DNA from: JAEUUM01 sp038326165
GTDB taxonomy: Bacteria; Bacteroidota; Bacteroidia; Chitinophagales; Saprospiraceae
Direction of reading: 5' to 3'
DNA length: 26,338 nucleotides
Assembly (NCBI GenBank): GCA_038326165.1
Contig: JBBQJT010000054.1
Location: 1-26,338, forward strand
Both the position numbers and the translations under genes were made by a program. Below, in pieces: positions 1-8,695 of this stretch (positions are counted from its first letter, which is position 1; every line of letters begins with the position of its first letter). The notes under the pieces were generated by a model, which saw only the letters and a list, made by a program, of their open reading frames with translations, was not told where the DNA came from and did not search any database.

Positions 1-1186
1 CAGCTATCTGTTCTTGCGAGTTGACAAGATTACCATCTTCATCAATAAAAATGGCCAAAGGATAAGCAATGTGATTGTCCTTTGCATCGAACACACCACC
101 AAATAATGCACAACCACCCCCTACTCTTGGCAAGGTCCGGTTTGGTCGATATCCCCTATCACCTCCCATTATTTTTAACCACAACCTGTTTAAGTCGTCG
201 TCGTATTTTACAATTATTATTTGATTTGATGAAGTATCCCTGCTAACTCCACCTAAAATATTCCTCATTCCTGAACCGTAATAATAGTTTTTGTTTGTAC
301 AAAAAGGAGTAAAAATACTAGCATAATCTGCTGGATCACCAAAAGTTGTTGGATCGTACAATAAATCGACTTGATCAATTTTAAGATCCTCATTTAGTAT
401 TATACCGCAATTTTGATAAATACTTGAAAAGGTATTGCACCCACCAAAACCTATGTAACCAGGCTTGCTATGTCGTTTAAAGAACATTCCGCTGTTCCAT
501 AATTTCAGGGTATCATTCTTGATTTCAGTAACCCCATTTAATGGGGTTGAATCAAAGTAATAACAACCAAATGGTGTCCAAACAATATTGATATTTGTCT
601 TTTCGATTTTAAGAAATTGTGCACTGGCTGGCAAGAAATTTGTTTCAATTGTTTCTGTAATTGTTTTGTTTTTGTAGTCCAATCGATACGTAATCATTGT
701 ATCAGCCGTCCAATCAAATGATAATGTGATTAAATGAAAATTATCCGTTTGGTCATCAATTTTTTCAACTATAGATGCTATAGCATGGGAATCATAGAAT
801 AAATTTTCATAACTATCAATAACATTACCTTCTGCATCACAAAGCTCCATAACCCATTTACAAGAAATCTCTGGATATGCAGAATGATCATATCCTGCTA
901 AATATAAAGTATCGTTCCTGGATATCAAGTTAACGTATCTATAATTTCTAAGTTGAAAACTATCAGTTATATGCCCATCATGATCAAAATACAATAACTC
1001 AGAAGTCATCCACTTTTCTGCAAAATTAACTACCGATTGTGTTCTTACCGCAACAAACCCCTTCTGAATAGGTTGTACCGCATGAATAATGGTATTGGGA
1101 ATTTGATTGTATATTTTTACTGCTTGACTGTAGCCCCAAAAAGGGCACAATGTTAGAGCAAACACCATTGAAACAAATATTTTCAT
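1..1186 (-). CDS. Secreted protein of the 'B' family, partial (3' end beyond window)
   Basis: Open from the ATG at 1186-1184 to the window edge, about 395 codons without a stop. It starts with a signal peptide, MKIFVSMVFALTLCPFWGYS, with likely cleavage just after it. I do not recognise a catalytic domain. The last visible ~70 residues align by eye with 24214-25617: IVKYDDDLNRLWLKIMGGDR here against IVKYDEDLNRKWVKFFGGDR there, followed by GGxCAxFG and FIDEDGNLV against CFDENGEIV. The other copy ends about 75 residues further on in a T9SS sorting domain, so this one probably does too, just outside the window. It lies 50 nt downstream of lipoprotein gene A1 on the same strand, with a strong hairpin between them, so co-transcription is likely. 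The repeated sentence-like blocks suggest a beta-rich, possibly propeller-like secreted protein; that is inference. Confidence 0.8.
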   Translation of the reverse strand, partial: MKIFVSMVFALTLCPFWGYSQAVKIYNQIPNTIIHAVQPIQKGFVAVRTQSVVNFAEKWMTSELLYFDHDGHITDSFQLRNYRYVNLISRNDTLYLAGYDHSAYPEISCKWVMELCDAEGNVIDSYENLFYDSHAIASIVEKIDDQTDNFHLITLSFDWTADTMITYRLDYKNKTITETIETNFLPASAQFLKIEKTNINIVWTPFGCYYFDSTPLNGVTEIKNDTLKLWNSGMFFKRHSKPGYIGFGGCNTFSSIYQNCGIILNEDLKIDQVDLLYDPTTFGDPADYASIFTPFCTNKNYYYGSGMRNILGGVSRDTSSNQIIIVKYDDDLNRLWLKIMGGDRGYRPNRTLPRVGGGCALFGGVFDAKDNHIAYPLAIFIDEDGNLVNSQEQIA

Positions 1187-1198
1187 AATAATCTGAAT

Positions 1199-1224
1199 AT
1201 ATGCGGCACAAAAGTGCCGCATAT
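1199..1224. promoter_or_regulatory. Perfect 11-bp hairpin between A1 and B1 genes
   Basis: ATATGCGGCAC, then AAAA, then GTGCCGCATAT: a perfect 11-bp inverted repeat with a 4-nt loop. It fills the middle of the 50-nt gap between the stop of the A1 gene (1237) and the start of the B1 gene (1186). In the minus-strand direction of transcription it is not followed by a T run, so it looks more like an mRNA-stabilising or partial attenuating structure than a terminator. The plus-strand side has TTTTT about 9 nt later. I see no equivalent between A2 and B2. Confidence 0.6.
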
Positions 1225-1236
1225 GATTAAGCGTTT

Positions 1237-2402
1237 TTAATTATTCTGTCCACAATCTGTGCATGGAAGTGGAGTAGCATTGGTTGTAGTTGTAGCATAA
1301 AAGAAATATTCAATTAAGCTATTGTGAAAAACATATTTATTATAAAAATCAATAGCACCAGAACCTACCCATATATTCCCAATTAGCGTATTCAGAGGTT
1401 TATAATTATCTATTTCTGAGCCCATTTGAATCAAATTAAATGGCATTTCCACATCACCCGTAAGACATTCGTCATAATTTAGAAGAAACATATCAGTTTG
1501 CCTAAATGAATACCAATCATTGATATTGTTGTTATCTAGGGGCATCATAACCTGCTCGTTTCTTTGTTCAATACCTCTTTTAAGGACAGATGGAATACCA
1601 TTTACAGTTTCGCAAACTTTTGCAGATTTTCCTACTTGGGTACAAAATGTCACATTCTGCCCACGATAAAAGTACTTTTGTGAGTTAGGAAAAGTTATTA
1701 TCTTTTGGTATTTTAATTTGTCTCTTAAGAGTTCAGGCGCTCCAGGATTGCCTGGAAAATTGTCACCACAAAATCCGCCTTTATACTTATAACTGTAGTT
1801 GGCATTCGGATCAATAGAAGGTTCAGTACTTAAGACATTTCCATACGCAACAGATAAGCTGATGAGTAATGGCAATTGATTTCCCTGTGGATTATCAAAT
1901 TGGCTGACCGTGAAAGTCCACGGTTGTTTGTTGCTTAAGTTCAATTGATGGTAATGATTGCCTAGACGCAAACTGGCGGCACTTAGTATTGTAGCAATAT
2001 CAGTGCTGTTTACTGTATTGGTATTGGACAAAGTTATAAAGCTGGTATCTGCAAGGATTATTGTTTCTGTTAAAGGAGCGCCAGGCCTGCAGTAATTGTA
2101 ATTCAGGGTTTCGTCAAGCAAGTCTATTGCCTCAGTTATTGTATAATTAGTTCTTAAGGAAATATTCCCCTTATGACCAGCTAATGCTTGAGCGATCAAC
2201 TCATCCATTTGTGACTGCCGATCAGTGTTCAAAGCGTTCAGCCTTTGATCCTTGTCAACACTTTGGAATACGGCCTCTTTGGCACAATAACTCAATGTAA
2301 AAAGTGACAACAAAGTCAAAATTAATAATGGTAATTGAGAGAGAGAGAGATAATTCTGTTTTTAACAAAATCATCAATACGATTAAAGGGCTTGTGTTTC
2401 AT
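1237..2402 (-). CDS. 'A'-family lipoprotein (A1), out of frame with its ATG at a (TC)7 repeat
   Basis: The body is a ~360-residue reading frame ending TPLPCTDCGQNN. It is homologous by eye to the lipoprotein at 22979-24158 (NYTITEAIDLLDETLNYNYCRP against NYTIDEALELLDESMNYMYCRP; LGNHYHQLN against MGNQYHALN). Family and function are not recognised. The only upstream ATG in the region is 2402-2400. Read from it, the frame gives MKHKPFNRIDDFVKNRIISLS and hits TAA at 2324-2322. The body frame has no ATG between an upstream TAA (2364-2362) and the lipobox-like LSYC; its first possible start is a TTG at 2319, inside the hydrophobic segment. With (TC)6 or (TC)9 instead of (TC)7, the ATG frame runs straight into SQLPLLILTLLSLFTLSYC, a good lipoprotein signal peptide. 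I read this as a phase-variable lipoprotein, OFF here. TTG initiation at 2319 is the alternative, but it would lose the charged N-terminus. Confidence 0.72.
2337..2350 (-). repeat. (TC)7 dinucleotide repeat in the A1 signal-peptide region
   Basis: Fourteen bases of GA repeat on the plus strand, (TC)7 in the coding direction. It lies 52 nt after the ATG at 2402 and just before the hydrophobic core of the signal peptide. Seven units put the ATG out of frame with the body; six or nine would put it in frame. Dinucleotide tracts in this position are classical slipped-strand contingency loci in other bacteria. Confidence 0.75.
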
Positions 2403-2421
2403 GATAAAGATTTTTAAGATT

Positions 2422-2450
2422 TAAAATTAAGCGTAAAAAATACCGATCAA
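2422..2450 (-). promoter_or_regulatory. Possible promoter of the A1-B1 unit
   Basis: On the minus strand, TTG (2450-2448), 18 nt, then TAATTTTA (2429-2422), one base off the Bacteroidota -7 consensus TAnnTTTG. It lies about 20 nt upstream of the ATG at 2402. Other AT-rich near-matches exist in this gap, so the call is tentative. Confidence 0.33.
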
Positions 2451-2807
2451 GACATGATTCCGAAATATAAATAAATCTTGAATTAAAAGCCAGCTCGTTG
2501 CCATATTTTAACATTTATTTAACATTATTTAAATTACGCATATCTATATTATTCCTTATTATATTTTTATTTTGATGTTTAATTAATCTAAATTGGTGTG
2601 ATTAGGGCTTCGCAAAAGAAATGTTAAGTAATATTTTGCCTAGTTATTGATATTATTGTTAGAAATTACGCTGTATCGTAAGGCTTTAATTTTAGCCGAT
2701 CCCAATAATACAATGCCAATTTACCAAACTTACAATACTTGATTCAACACTACGGTATTCCAAATTCTAATTAGGCTAAATTTCAAGATTCCTCATAACT
2801 TTACACC
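2451..2807. other. AT-rich intergenic gap between divergent A1 and truA
   Basis: No convincing coding frame or RNA gene seen. The sequence is strongly AT-rich (repeated ATTTATTTAAC-like stretches near 2510-2535). TAAATTTC at about 2777-2784 is a near-match to the Bacteroidota -7 box and could serve truA, which starts 24 nt later. The gap marks the boundary between the left accessory flank and the conserved core. Confidence 0.4.
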
Positions 2808-3557
2808 ATGCGATATTTCTTATGGTTGGCTTATGATGGAACAAGGTACAATGGATGGCAAGCGCAACCTGAACAACTGACGGTTCAAGGTGAAATAGAA
2901 CGTGCCCTAAAGGTTTACTATCGCAAAGAAATCACAATTTACGGGTGCGGTCGCACGGATACAGGCGTACATGCGTCCAAGTATTGTTGCCATCTGGATA
3001 GCGATGTTGCAATGGATTTCAATGATTTGTACCACTTGAATGCAATATTGCATGCTGATACTGTGCTGATTGAAATTCAAGCTGTCAGAGATGATGCACA
3101 TGCTCGATTTGACGCTTATTCCCGTTCTTATCAGTATTTTATTAGATACCGTAAGTCACCATTTCACATCAATCATAGTTTCCCGGTTTATTATTTTGAC
3201 AAAATAGATCAGGATTTGTTACAAGCCGCTGCGGACACCATAACAGCCTATCGTGATTTCACAACTTTTTGTAAGGTGGAGAGCGATGTAAAAAGCAATG
3301 TTTGCGATATAAGCACTGCCATGTGGGAATTTTATGACAACCACGCAGTATTCTCAATCACTGCAAACAGGTTTTTAAGAGGCATGGTGCGCATGATTGT
3401 TGGTATGAATCTGAACGTTGCCATCGGCAAAATACAACTTGATGAAGTAATAGATTGTCTTGAAAATCAACAGCGCATGAAGATAGATTGGAGTGTACCT
3501 GCTTGTGGTTTGTTTCTTTGTGACGTCAAATACCCAAAAAGTGTTTTTCTGAAATAG
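2808..3557 (+). CDS. truA: tRNA pseudouridine(38-40) synthase TruA
   Basis: The 249-residue protein converts uridines 38-40 of the tRNA anticodon arm to pseudouridine, in the cytoplasm. The N-terminus RYFLWLAYDGTRYNGWQAQP is typical, and the catalytic motif GCGRTDTGVHA places the nucleophilic aspartate at residue 51. The middle region has the expected YFIRY segment, and RFLRGMVRMIVG is the second conserved block. Length matches the family. The ATG at 2808 fits the family N-terminus. It is convergent with the ABC-F gene, with stop codons 2 nt apart. Confidence 0.96.
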   Translation: MRYFLWLAYDGTRYNGWQAQPEQLTVQGEIERALKVYYRKEITIYGCGRTDTGVHASKYCCHLDSDVAMDFNDLYHLNAILHADTVLIEIQAVRDDAHARFDAYSRSYQYFIRYRKSPFHINHSFPVYYFDKIDQDLLQAAADTITAYRDFTTFCKVESDVKSNVCDISTAMWEFYDNHAVFSITANRFLRGMVRMIVGMNLNVAIGKIQLDEVIDCLENQQRMKIDWSVPACGLFLCDVKYPKSVFLK

Positions 3558-3559
3558 TA

Positions 3560-5413
3560 CTAAGATTCTGCTTTTTCGGTAAGTTCCATCCACCGCATTT
3601 CTTTATCTTCTTGCTTGCCTTGCAATACTTGAAGCTCCGCTGACAATTTTTGAATTTGATCCAAACTTAAGCTCGCGTCATCAAATTTCATGGTTATTGC
3701 TGCTATCTCTTTTTCAAGCTTCTCAATATCCTTTTCAAGTCGCATCAACTCCTTGCGTTCATCGTGACTGAGGTTGGAAGGAACTGGTTCTGCTTTGGGC
3801 TTTTCTGTAATAACGGTTTTGGTCTCTAAGGCCGCCTTGGCTTGAACTCTGTATTCTGAATACGTCCCATTGTAATCCTTAATATTGCCCTCACCTTCAA
3901 GAACAAACAAATGCTCGACAATCCGATCCAAAAAATATCTGTCATGCGTCACCACGATCAAACAACCTGGGAACTCACTCAGATAATCCTCCAGCACATT
4001 CAGTGTCATTATATCCAAATCATTGGTAGGCTCATCCAAGATCAAAAAATTAGGATTGCGCATAAGAATTGTCAGCAAATACAATCTTCGACGTTCTCCA
4101 CCACTCAGTTGGGATACAAAAACCTGTTGTTGTGATCTCGAAAACAGAAAACGTTCCAAAAGCTGTGGAGCGGTCAGTTTCTTGCCTTTTTCAAGTGGCA
4201 CAAACTCAGCAATGTCTTGAATCACATCTATCACCCGCTTGTCATCAGCCATTGGCAAGCCTTCTTGAGTATAGTAGCCAAAATCCGTGGTTTCGCCAAT
4301 AATCACTTTGCCTGAATCAGGTTTTTCTGAACCAGTTAATATCCTGAGCAAGGTAGATTTGCCTGCACCATTTGGCCCCACTATTCCTATTCTGTCTCTT
4401 TTGTTGAATTTATAGAAAAAATCCTTGATAAGTACATTGCTGCCAAATGCCTTGTTGACGTAATGAAGTTCCAATATTTTGCTTCCGAGTCTATTGGATT
4501 GGAGATCAATCTGAAGTTTGTCATCATTTGATTTACTGTGATGTTTTTCTTCAATGGTTTGAAATTCTGTGATTCTACTCTTTGCTTTGGTGGTACGTGC
4601 TTGCGGCTGCCTACGCATCCAGTCGAGCTCTTGTTTGTACAATTGCTTGAGTTTATCTCCTTCTACTGCTTCGTTTTGAAGTCGTATTTCTTTCTTCTCA
4701 AGAAAATCAGCATAGTTTCCTTTGTACTTATGGATCTGACCGCGCTCAAGTTCTACAATATTATTGCAGACATTATCAAGAAAATATCGATCATGTGTGA
4801 CCATAAACAAGGTCATGGTAGATTGATTCAGCTCTACTTCTAGCCACTCTATCATGTCCAAATCCAAATGGTTGGTAGGTTCATCCAGAATCAAAAATTC
4901 TGGTTCATCCAGCAACAATGCCGCCAAGGCCAAGCGTTTTTTCTGCCCTCCTGATAATTGACCAACCGGCTGATCGAATCCATAAATTTTGAATTGTGCC
5001 AAAGTTTCCTTGACTCTTGCTTCAAAATCCCAAGCCTTCAAGTCATCCATTTTAGAAATCAATTCACTCAACTCATCCGTTTGACCCGAAGCCAAGGCTT
5101 TCTCATAGTCGGCTACTACTTTAGCAGTCTCGCTTTGAGTGGATAGGAGCGTTTCAAGCACAGTTTTATTCAAATCCAAATTGGGTTCTTGCTCTAGGTA
5201 TCCAATCCGAATGTCTTTGCGGATGACTATTTTCGATTGTTCTCCTTCACCTGATTCCAACCCGGCTATTACTCGCAGCAGGGTAGTTTTGCCTGAGCCA
5301 TTTTTGGCAACAAGTGCAATCTTATCTCCTTTATTAATCAGAAGTGAAATATTCTGAAACAGTACCTTGTCGCCATAGGATTTGGTAATGTTTTCTATCT
5401 GTAGGTAATTCAT
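3560..5413 (-). CDS. ABC-F family ATPase, Uup-like
   Basis: A soluble 617-residue protein with two ABC ATPase domains and no membrane segment. Such proteins act on ribosomes or translation. Domain 1 has Walker A AKNGSGKTT (about 37-44), signature LSGGQ (153-157) and LILDEPTNHLD. Domain 2 has GPNGAGKST (346-354), LSGGE (436-440) and LILDEPTNDLD. The linker (about 240-300) is charged and holds the WMRRQPQARTTKAKSR element typical of ABC-F. Residues ~545-617 form a charged coiled coil like the Uup C-terminal domain, which favours Uup over EttA. The start was set at the ATG at 5413, giving MNYLQIENITKSYGDK; an upstream in-frame extension to 5476 lacks family similarity. It is a standalone gene on the minus strand. 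Confidence 0.93.
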   Translation of the reverse strand: MNYLQIENITKSYGDKVLFQNISLLINKGDKIALVAKNGSGKTTLLRVIAGLESGEGEQSKIVIRKDIRIGYLEQEPNLDLNKTVLETLLSTQSETAKVVADYEKALASGQTDELSELISKMDDLKAWDFEARVKETLAQFKIYGFDQPVGQLSGGQKKRLALAALLLDEPEFLILDEPTNHLDLDMIEWLEVELNQSTMTLFMVTHDRYFLDNVCNNIVELERGQIHKYKGNYADFLEKKEIRLQNEAVEGDKLKQLYKQELDWMRRQPQARTTKAKSRITEFQTIEEKHHSKSNDDKLQIDLQSNRLGSKILELHYVNKAFGSNVLIKDFFYKFNKRDRIGIVGPNGAGKSTLLRILTGSEKPDSGKVIIGETTDFGYYTQEGLPMADDKRVIDVIQDIAEFVPLEKGKKLTAPQLLERFLFSRSQQQVFVSQLSGGERRRLYLLTILMRNPNFLILDEPTNDLDIMTLNVLEDYLSEFPGCLIVVTHDRYFLDRIVEHLFVLEGEGNIKDYNGTYSEYRVQAKAALETKTVITEKPKAEPVPSNLSHDERKELMRLEKDIEKLEKEIAAITMKFDDASLSLDQIQKLSAELQVLQGKQEDKEMRWMELTEKAES

Positions 5414-5781
5414 GCCTGAGTTATAAATGAAATTGGCTCCCGGAATAGTGCGGCAGCCAATTGCAAAGTTAGGCATTATTTAACCCAAATTTCGCTTTGG
5501 GCTGAATCGACGAAATTTTTGGATGTTCCACAAATTTGTCAGGTCTGATCCTCTTATGATATTTTAAATATTGGGCCTTTTAAGTCGAAAAATTTAAGAT
5601 TACCGTCGACCCAAGATGCAAAATCAGCTAATGTGAATTTTGGGTTTAAGCTCCTTAAGTTTGAATCGTCCAATGATGAGGCTTAGGGTATCAATATATT
5701 CAGTCTAGAGTATTTTGGTTTGAAATAATAGAACTTGTTGAATCCATGGTATTTCATGAAATTAACAAGAGTTTGTGGCAC
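5414..5781. other. Intergenic region, no gene seen
   Basis: About 370 nt between the ABC-F start and the end of the DUF1761 gene. I find no coding frame or RNA gene. It holds a short inverted repeat CCCAAA/TTTGGG (5484-5489 and 5496-5501), too weak to call a terminator, and a palindrome ATTTCATGAAAT at 5751-5762. No clear TAnnTTTG promoter for the ABC-F gene was found. Confidence 0.4.
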
Positions 5782-6288
5782 TTATTTCCAGGCGCAAATA
5801 ATTCCACCCATTAGCGCAAAGCTAAGCACCCAATAACCAGAGTTGATGAAAATCAATTTCCATGGTTTTCGCTCATACATTCCCATAGTTGCTGCCATCG
5901 GGAAAGCCAAAAACACACCTAAAATAGCACCATGTAATATACCATGCTGGAAGGTGCGATAACGATCAGCCCAGTCAGTAATGGCAGCTCCATTCAATGT
6001 CACTCCTATTTGAGCTCCTTCATTCATTGAGTCTGGTGCCAAAAGCGACATTAATCCCGATTGATGAAGAACTACTCCCTGAACTACTATTGCCGCCATG
6101 ACGGATACCACGTAGGAAATGAGCATGATCATCGGGATCTTTTTGCGCATTTCAGGAGAATTGTCCATCGGAACACCTGTCATTGTTGACCATTGTTTGC
6201 CGAAAACTGCAGGGTTAAAATAAATAGATCCCAAAATTAATGGGACCAAGGCAGCTACAAATGGAGCTGCATAGTTGTATTGAAACAT
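5782..6288 (-). CDS. DUF1761 family membrane protein
   Basis: The 168-residue protein has about four hydrophobic helices (approximately 7-26, 54-72, 110-135 and 145-165). The N-terminus AAPFVAALVPLILGSIYFNP with FGKQWSTMTG, and the later DRYRTFQHGILHGAILGVFLA with a GYWVLSFALMGGIICAW end, match the DUF1761 pattern. The family's function is unknown. It is monocistronic with its own promoter-like sequence. The ATG at 6288 gives a sensible membrane N-terminus. Confidence 0.85.
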   Translation of the reverse strand: MFQYNYAAPFVAALVPLILGSIYFNPAVFGKQWSTMTGVPMDNSPEMRKKIPMIMLISYVVSVMAAIVVQGVVLHQSGLMSLLAPDSMNEGAQIGVTLNGAAITDWADRYRTFQHGILHGAILGVFLAFPMAATMGMYERKPWKLIFINSGYWVLSFALMGGIICAWK

Positions 6289-6310
6289 AGTTGTTTGGTT
6301 TAGTTGATGG

Positions 6311-6343
6311 CAAAACTAATCAAGGGAATTCAATTATAAGCAA
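6311..6343 (-). promoter_or_regulatory. Bacteroidota-type promoter for the DUF1761 gene
   Basis: On the minus strand, TAGTTTTG (complement of 6311-6318) is an exact TAnnTTTG -7 box, 22 nt before the ATG at 6288. An ATTG/TTG element (complement of 6341-6343) lies 22 nt further upstream, slightly longer than the usual ~19-21 nt. Confidence 0.5.
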
Positions 6344-6430
6344 TCTTTTATATTAATTTTGCTCAACCCAATAATAGTGACTCTAAATTCTGCCTAATGG
6401 CCAAAACCAAACAATATTGCTATTTTACAC

Positions 6431-8551
6431 CTAGTTTTTAGCTGCCATACTTTGGCTGATCATATCTTTCATGATATTCATAGCCTCTTCAATCTGGGCA
6501 TCAGACTTTAAATCCTTCAGGAATGCGATGTTCCTATTTATTTTAGTAGAATCGGCATTGATTTGACTTAAGTCAGCTTGCATGTTTTTAATCAACAAAT
6601 TAGGCAGTTCTTTGTCAGCAATACCTTTGTAGGCCTTAGCTTCAGCTTCTCTTGATTTTAGATCAGCCATGTATTCAGTAAGTTTCAATGAATATCTGCT
6701 TTGATCTCTTTGGGTTTTCAAGCGTTTTGCATTTTCTGCTACTTTGTTAAAAGTTTCATTCTTTGAAATACGTTCTTTACTTTTGGCTGTAAGGCTTTTT
6801 AGGTCCTCAATTTTATACGCATTCTGTGTGTATTCAACGGGATCAATTTGGGACCATGCCATTGCATGATCAGATTCTCTTTCACCGAGTTCTATACTTT
6901 GAAAATCATCTGGAAGTTGAATATCTGGTACCACTCCTTTGAGTTGAGTTGAGCCACCGTTGATCCTGTAAAATTTTTGCAATGAAACCTTCATATCTCC
7001 TAATGGTTTCATATTCTCGTATCCATTTATAGCATTATCAAGATCAAAAAAGCGTTGGACAGTTCCTTTGCCATAAGTTTGCTTGCTGCCAATGACGATT
7101 GCTCTCTTATAGTCTTGCAAGGCTGCTGCCATAATTTCGGATGCCGAAGCGCTGAACTGATTCACCATAATAATCAATGGCCCATCGTACTGCACCCGGA
7201 CGTCATAGTCACGCTGTATATCTGGTCGACCTTCTTTCGCTTTTACTTGAACTATAGGGCCTTGTTCAATAAAAAGTCCGGTCATTTTGACCACATCATT
7301 CAATGAACCTCCGCCATTATTGCGCAAATCGATGATGATCCCTTTTACGCCTGTTGCTTTAAGTTTTTCTATTTCCTTGGCAACATCTTCAAAGCATTGT
7401 CTTCCATCGCGCTTTTGAAAATCAGCATAAAATCTTGGTAGGTTGATTAAGCCAATATTGTCCAATTTATCTTTGTTCTCAAGTATTACTGACTTGGCGT
7501 AGCCTTCTTCAATGATGATTTCCTCACGGATAATGACCACTTCTTTTACTACACCATCAATTCCATTTACAGTCAGTCTGACTTTGGTTCCTTTTGGTCC
7601 ACGAATTTTTGAAACTACCTCATTGAGATTCATTCCACCTATATTAATTGGCTCTTCATCACCTTGAGCTACTTTGGTGATCACATCTCCAACCTTCAAT
7701 TCTTTTTGTTTCCATGCAGGGCCTCCAGCTATGATGTCGCTAATCTTGGTGTATTCCTTTTCTGACTGAAGTGTAGCGCCTATTCCTTCCAATCTTCCTG
7801 AAAACTTGATGTCAAAAGACTGTTTTTCTACAGGTTGGTAATATTCAGTATGGGGGTCGAAGATGTTGGCAATGGTATTCAGGAAATCAGCAAATCTCTC
7901 TTCACGCTTGAGCTTTTTGAATCTTGAGAAAGACTCAGTATATCTGTCTTTGACTTGTTTGCGTGCATCTTCCTCAAATTGAGCATCCGTTTTATCTTTG
8001 TACTCTGCTGATCCTTTTGTTCTTTCTTCAATTTTGTCAGCGAGCTTTGTCATTATTTCATACTTGAGCAGTTTTCTCCACGACTCTTTTAATTCTGCCT
8101 CATTGACGGAAAAGCTTCTTTTCTTTGGATCAGTTTCGATGTATTCATCGGTATTGAACTCAAACGGCTTTTCAGATAGTTCGCCAATTATCCTTTCGAT
8201 CCTATCAAATGAAGCATCAGTCAATGCCAGCGTTTTATTGAAAAAGCTTAAATTCCCTGCAGATATTTCATCATCCAAGTTGAGCTCACTCTTCTTTAAT
8301 TCATCCACCTCCGATTGAATTAAAAATCTCTTTCCCCCATCAATAACATCAAGATAAGATTTGAAGAGATCTTTTGAGAATTCATCATTAATAGCAGTTG
8401 GTGAATAGTGCAGTTGGTTCAATCCTTGCATTACAGTTTGTAACAACAACACTTCTTTTTGAGGATCAGGTTGTTGATTATTCGGTTTGACAAAAAACCA
8501 AACCATAACTATTGCTAAAAACGAAAAAACGATATGCTGCTTATATTTCAT
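6431..8551 (-). CDS. Carboxy-terminal processing (tail-specific) protease, S41 family
   Basis: The 706-residue periplasmic serine protease of the Prc/CtpA group cleaves proteins near their C-termini. From the chosen ATG it has a signal anchor (residues ~6-21, VFSFLAIVMVWFF), a long helical N-terminal domain with FDPHTEYYQP (231-240), a PDZ domain (~265-345, containing GDVITKV) and the S41 catalytic domain. The active-site serine sits in VNQFSASASEI (about Ser469), with the general-base lysine in QTYGKGTVQ (about Lys495). A C-terminal ~150-residue charged helical domain follows, as in E. coli Prc. The start was moved to the ATG at 8551 (MKYKQHIV), because the open frame upstream to 8656 lacks family features; the ATG at 8563 is an alternative. 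The PorW-like gene ends 145 nt upstream, so co-transcription is possible but unproven. Confidence 0.93.
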   Translation of the reverse strand: MKYKQHIVFSFLAIVMVWFFVKPNNQQPDPQKEVLLLQTVMQGLNQLHYSPTAINDEFSKDLFKSYLDVIDGGKRFLIQSEVDELKKSELNLDDEISAGNLSFFNKTLALTDASFDRIERIIGELSEKPFEFNTDEYIETDPKKRSFSVNEAELKESWRKLLKYEIMTKLADKIEERTKGSAEYKDKTDAQFEEDARKQVKDRYTESFSRFKKLKREERFADFLNTIANIFDPHTEYYQPVEKQSFDIKFSGRLEGIGATLQSEKEYTKISDIIAGGPAWKQKELKVGDVITKVAQGDEEPINIGGMNLNEVVSKIRGPKGTKVRLTVNGIDGVVKEVVIIREEIIIEEGYAKSVILENKDKLDNIGLINLPRFYADFQKRDGRQCFEDVAKEIEKLKATGVKGIIIDLRNNGGGSLNDVVKMTGLFIEQGPIVQVKAKEGRPDIQRDYDVRVQYDGPLIIMVNQFSASASEIMAAALQDYKRAIVIGSKQTYGKGTVQRFFDLDNAINGYENMKPLGDMKVSLQKFYRINGGSTQLKGVVPDIQLPDDFQSIELGERESDHAMAWSQIDPVEYTQNAYKIEDLKSLTAKSKERISKNETFNKVAENAKRLKTQRDQSRYSLKLTEYMADLKSREAEAKAYKGIADKELPNLLIKNMQADLSQINADSTKINRNIAFLKDLKSDAQIEEAMNIMKDMISQSMAAKN

Positions 8552-8695
8552 GATGAAATTCATGTAAGGTGTAATGATAGTCAAATATATAGAGTCAAAC
8601 ATTGAACTGCAAATTTTGAAGGACTTAAAGTCTGTTTTAACTAAATAGTAACTCAAATATCAGACAAAAGCGCTAAATGGGTCTATAAACTATGT

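Noticed and set aside
1026..1211. Short minus-strand frame overlapping the start of B1
   Set aside because: It is in a different frame from the 395-codon signal-peptide protein and has no features of its own.
5484..5501. Inverted repeat CCCAAA/TTTGGG
   Set aside because: Six base pairs with no T tract in a useful position; too weak for a terminator or operator call.
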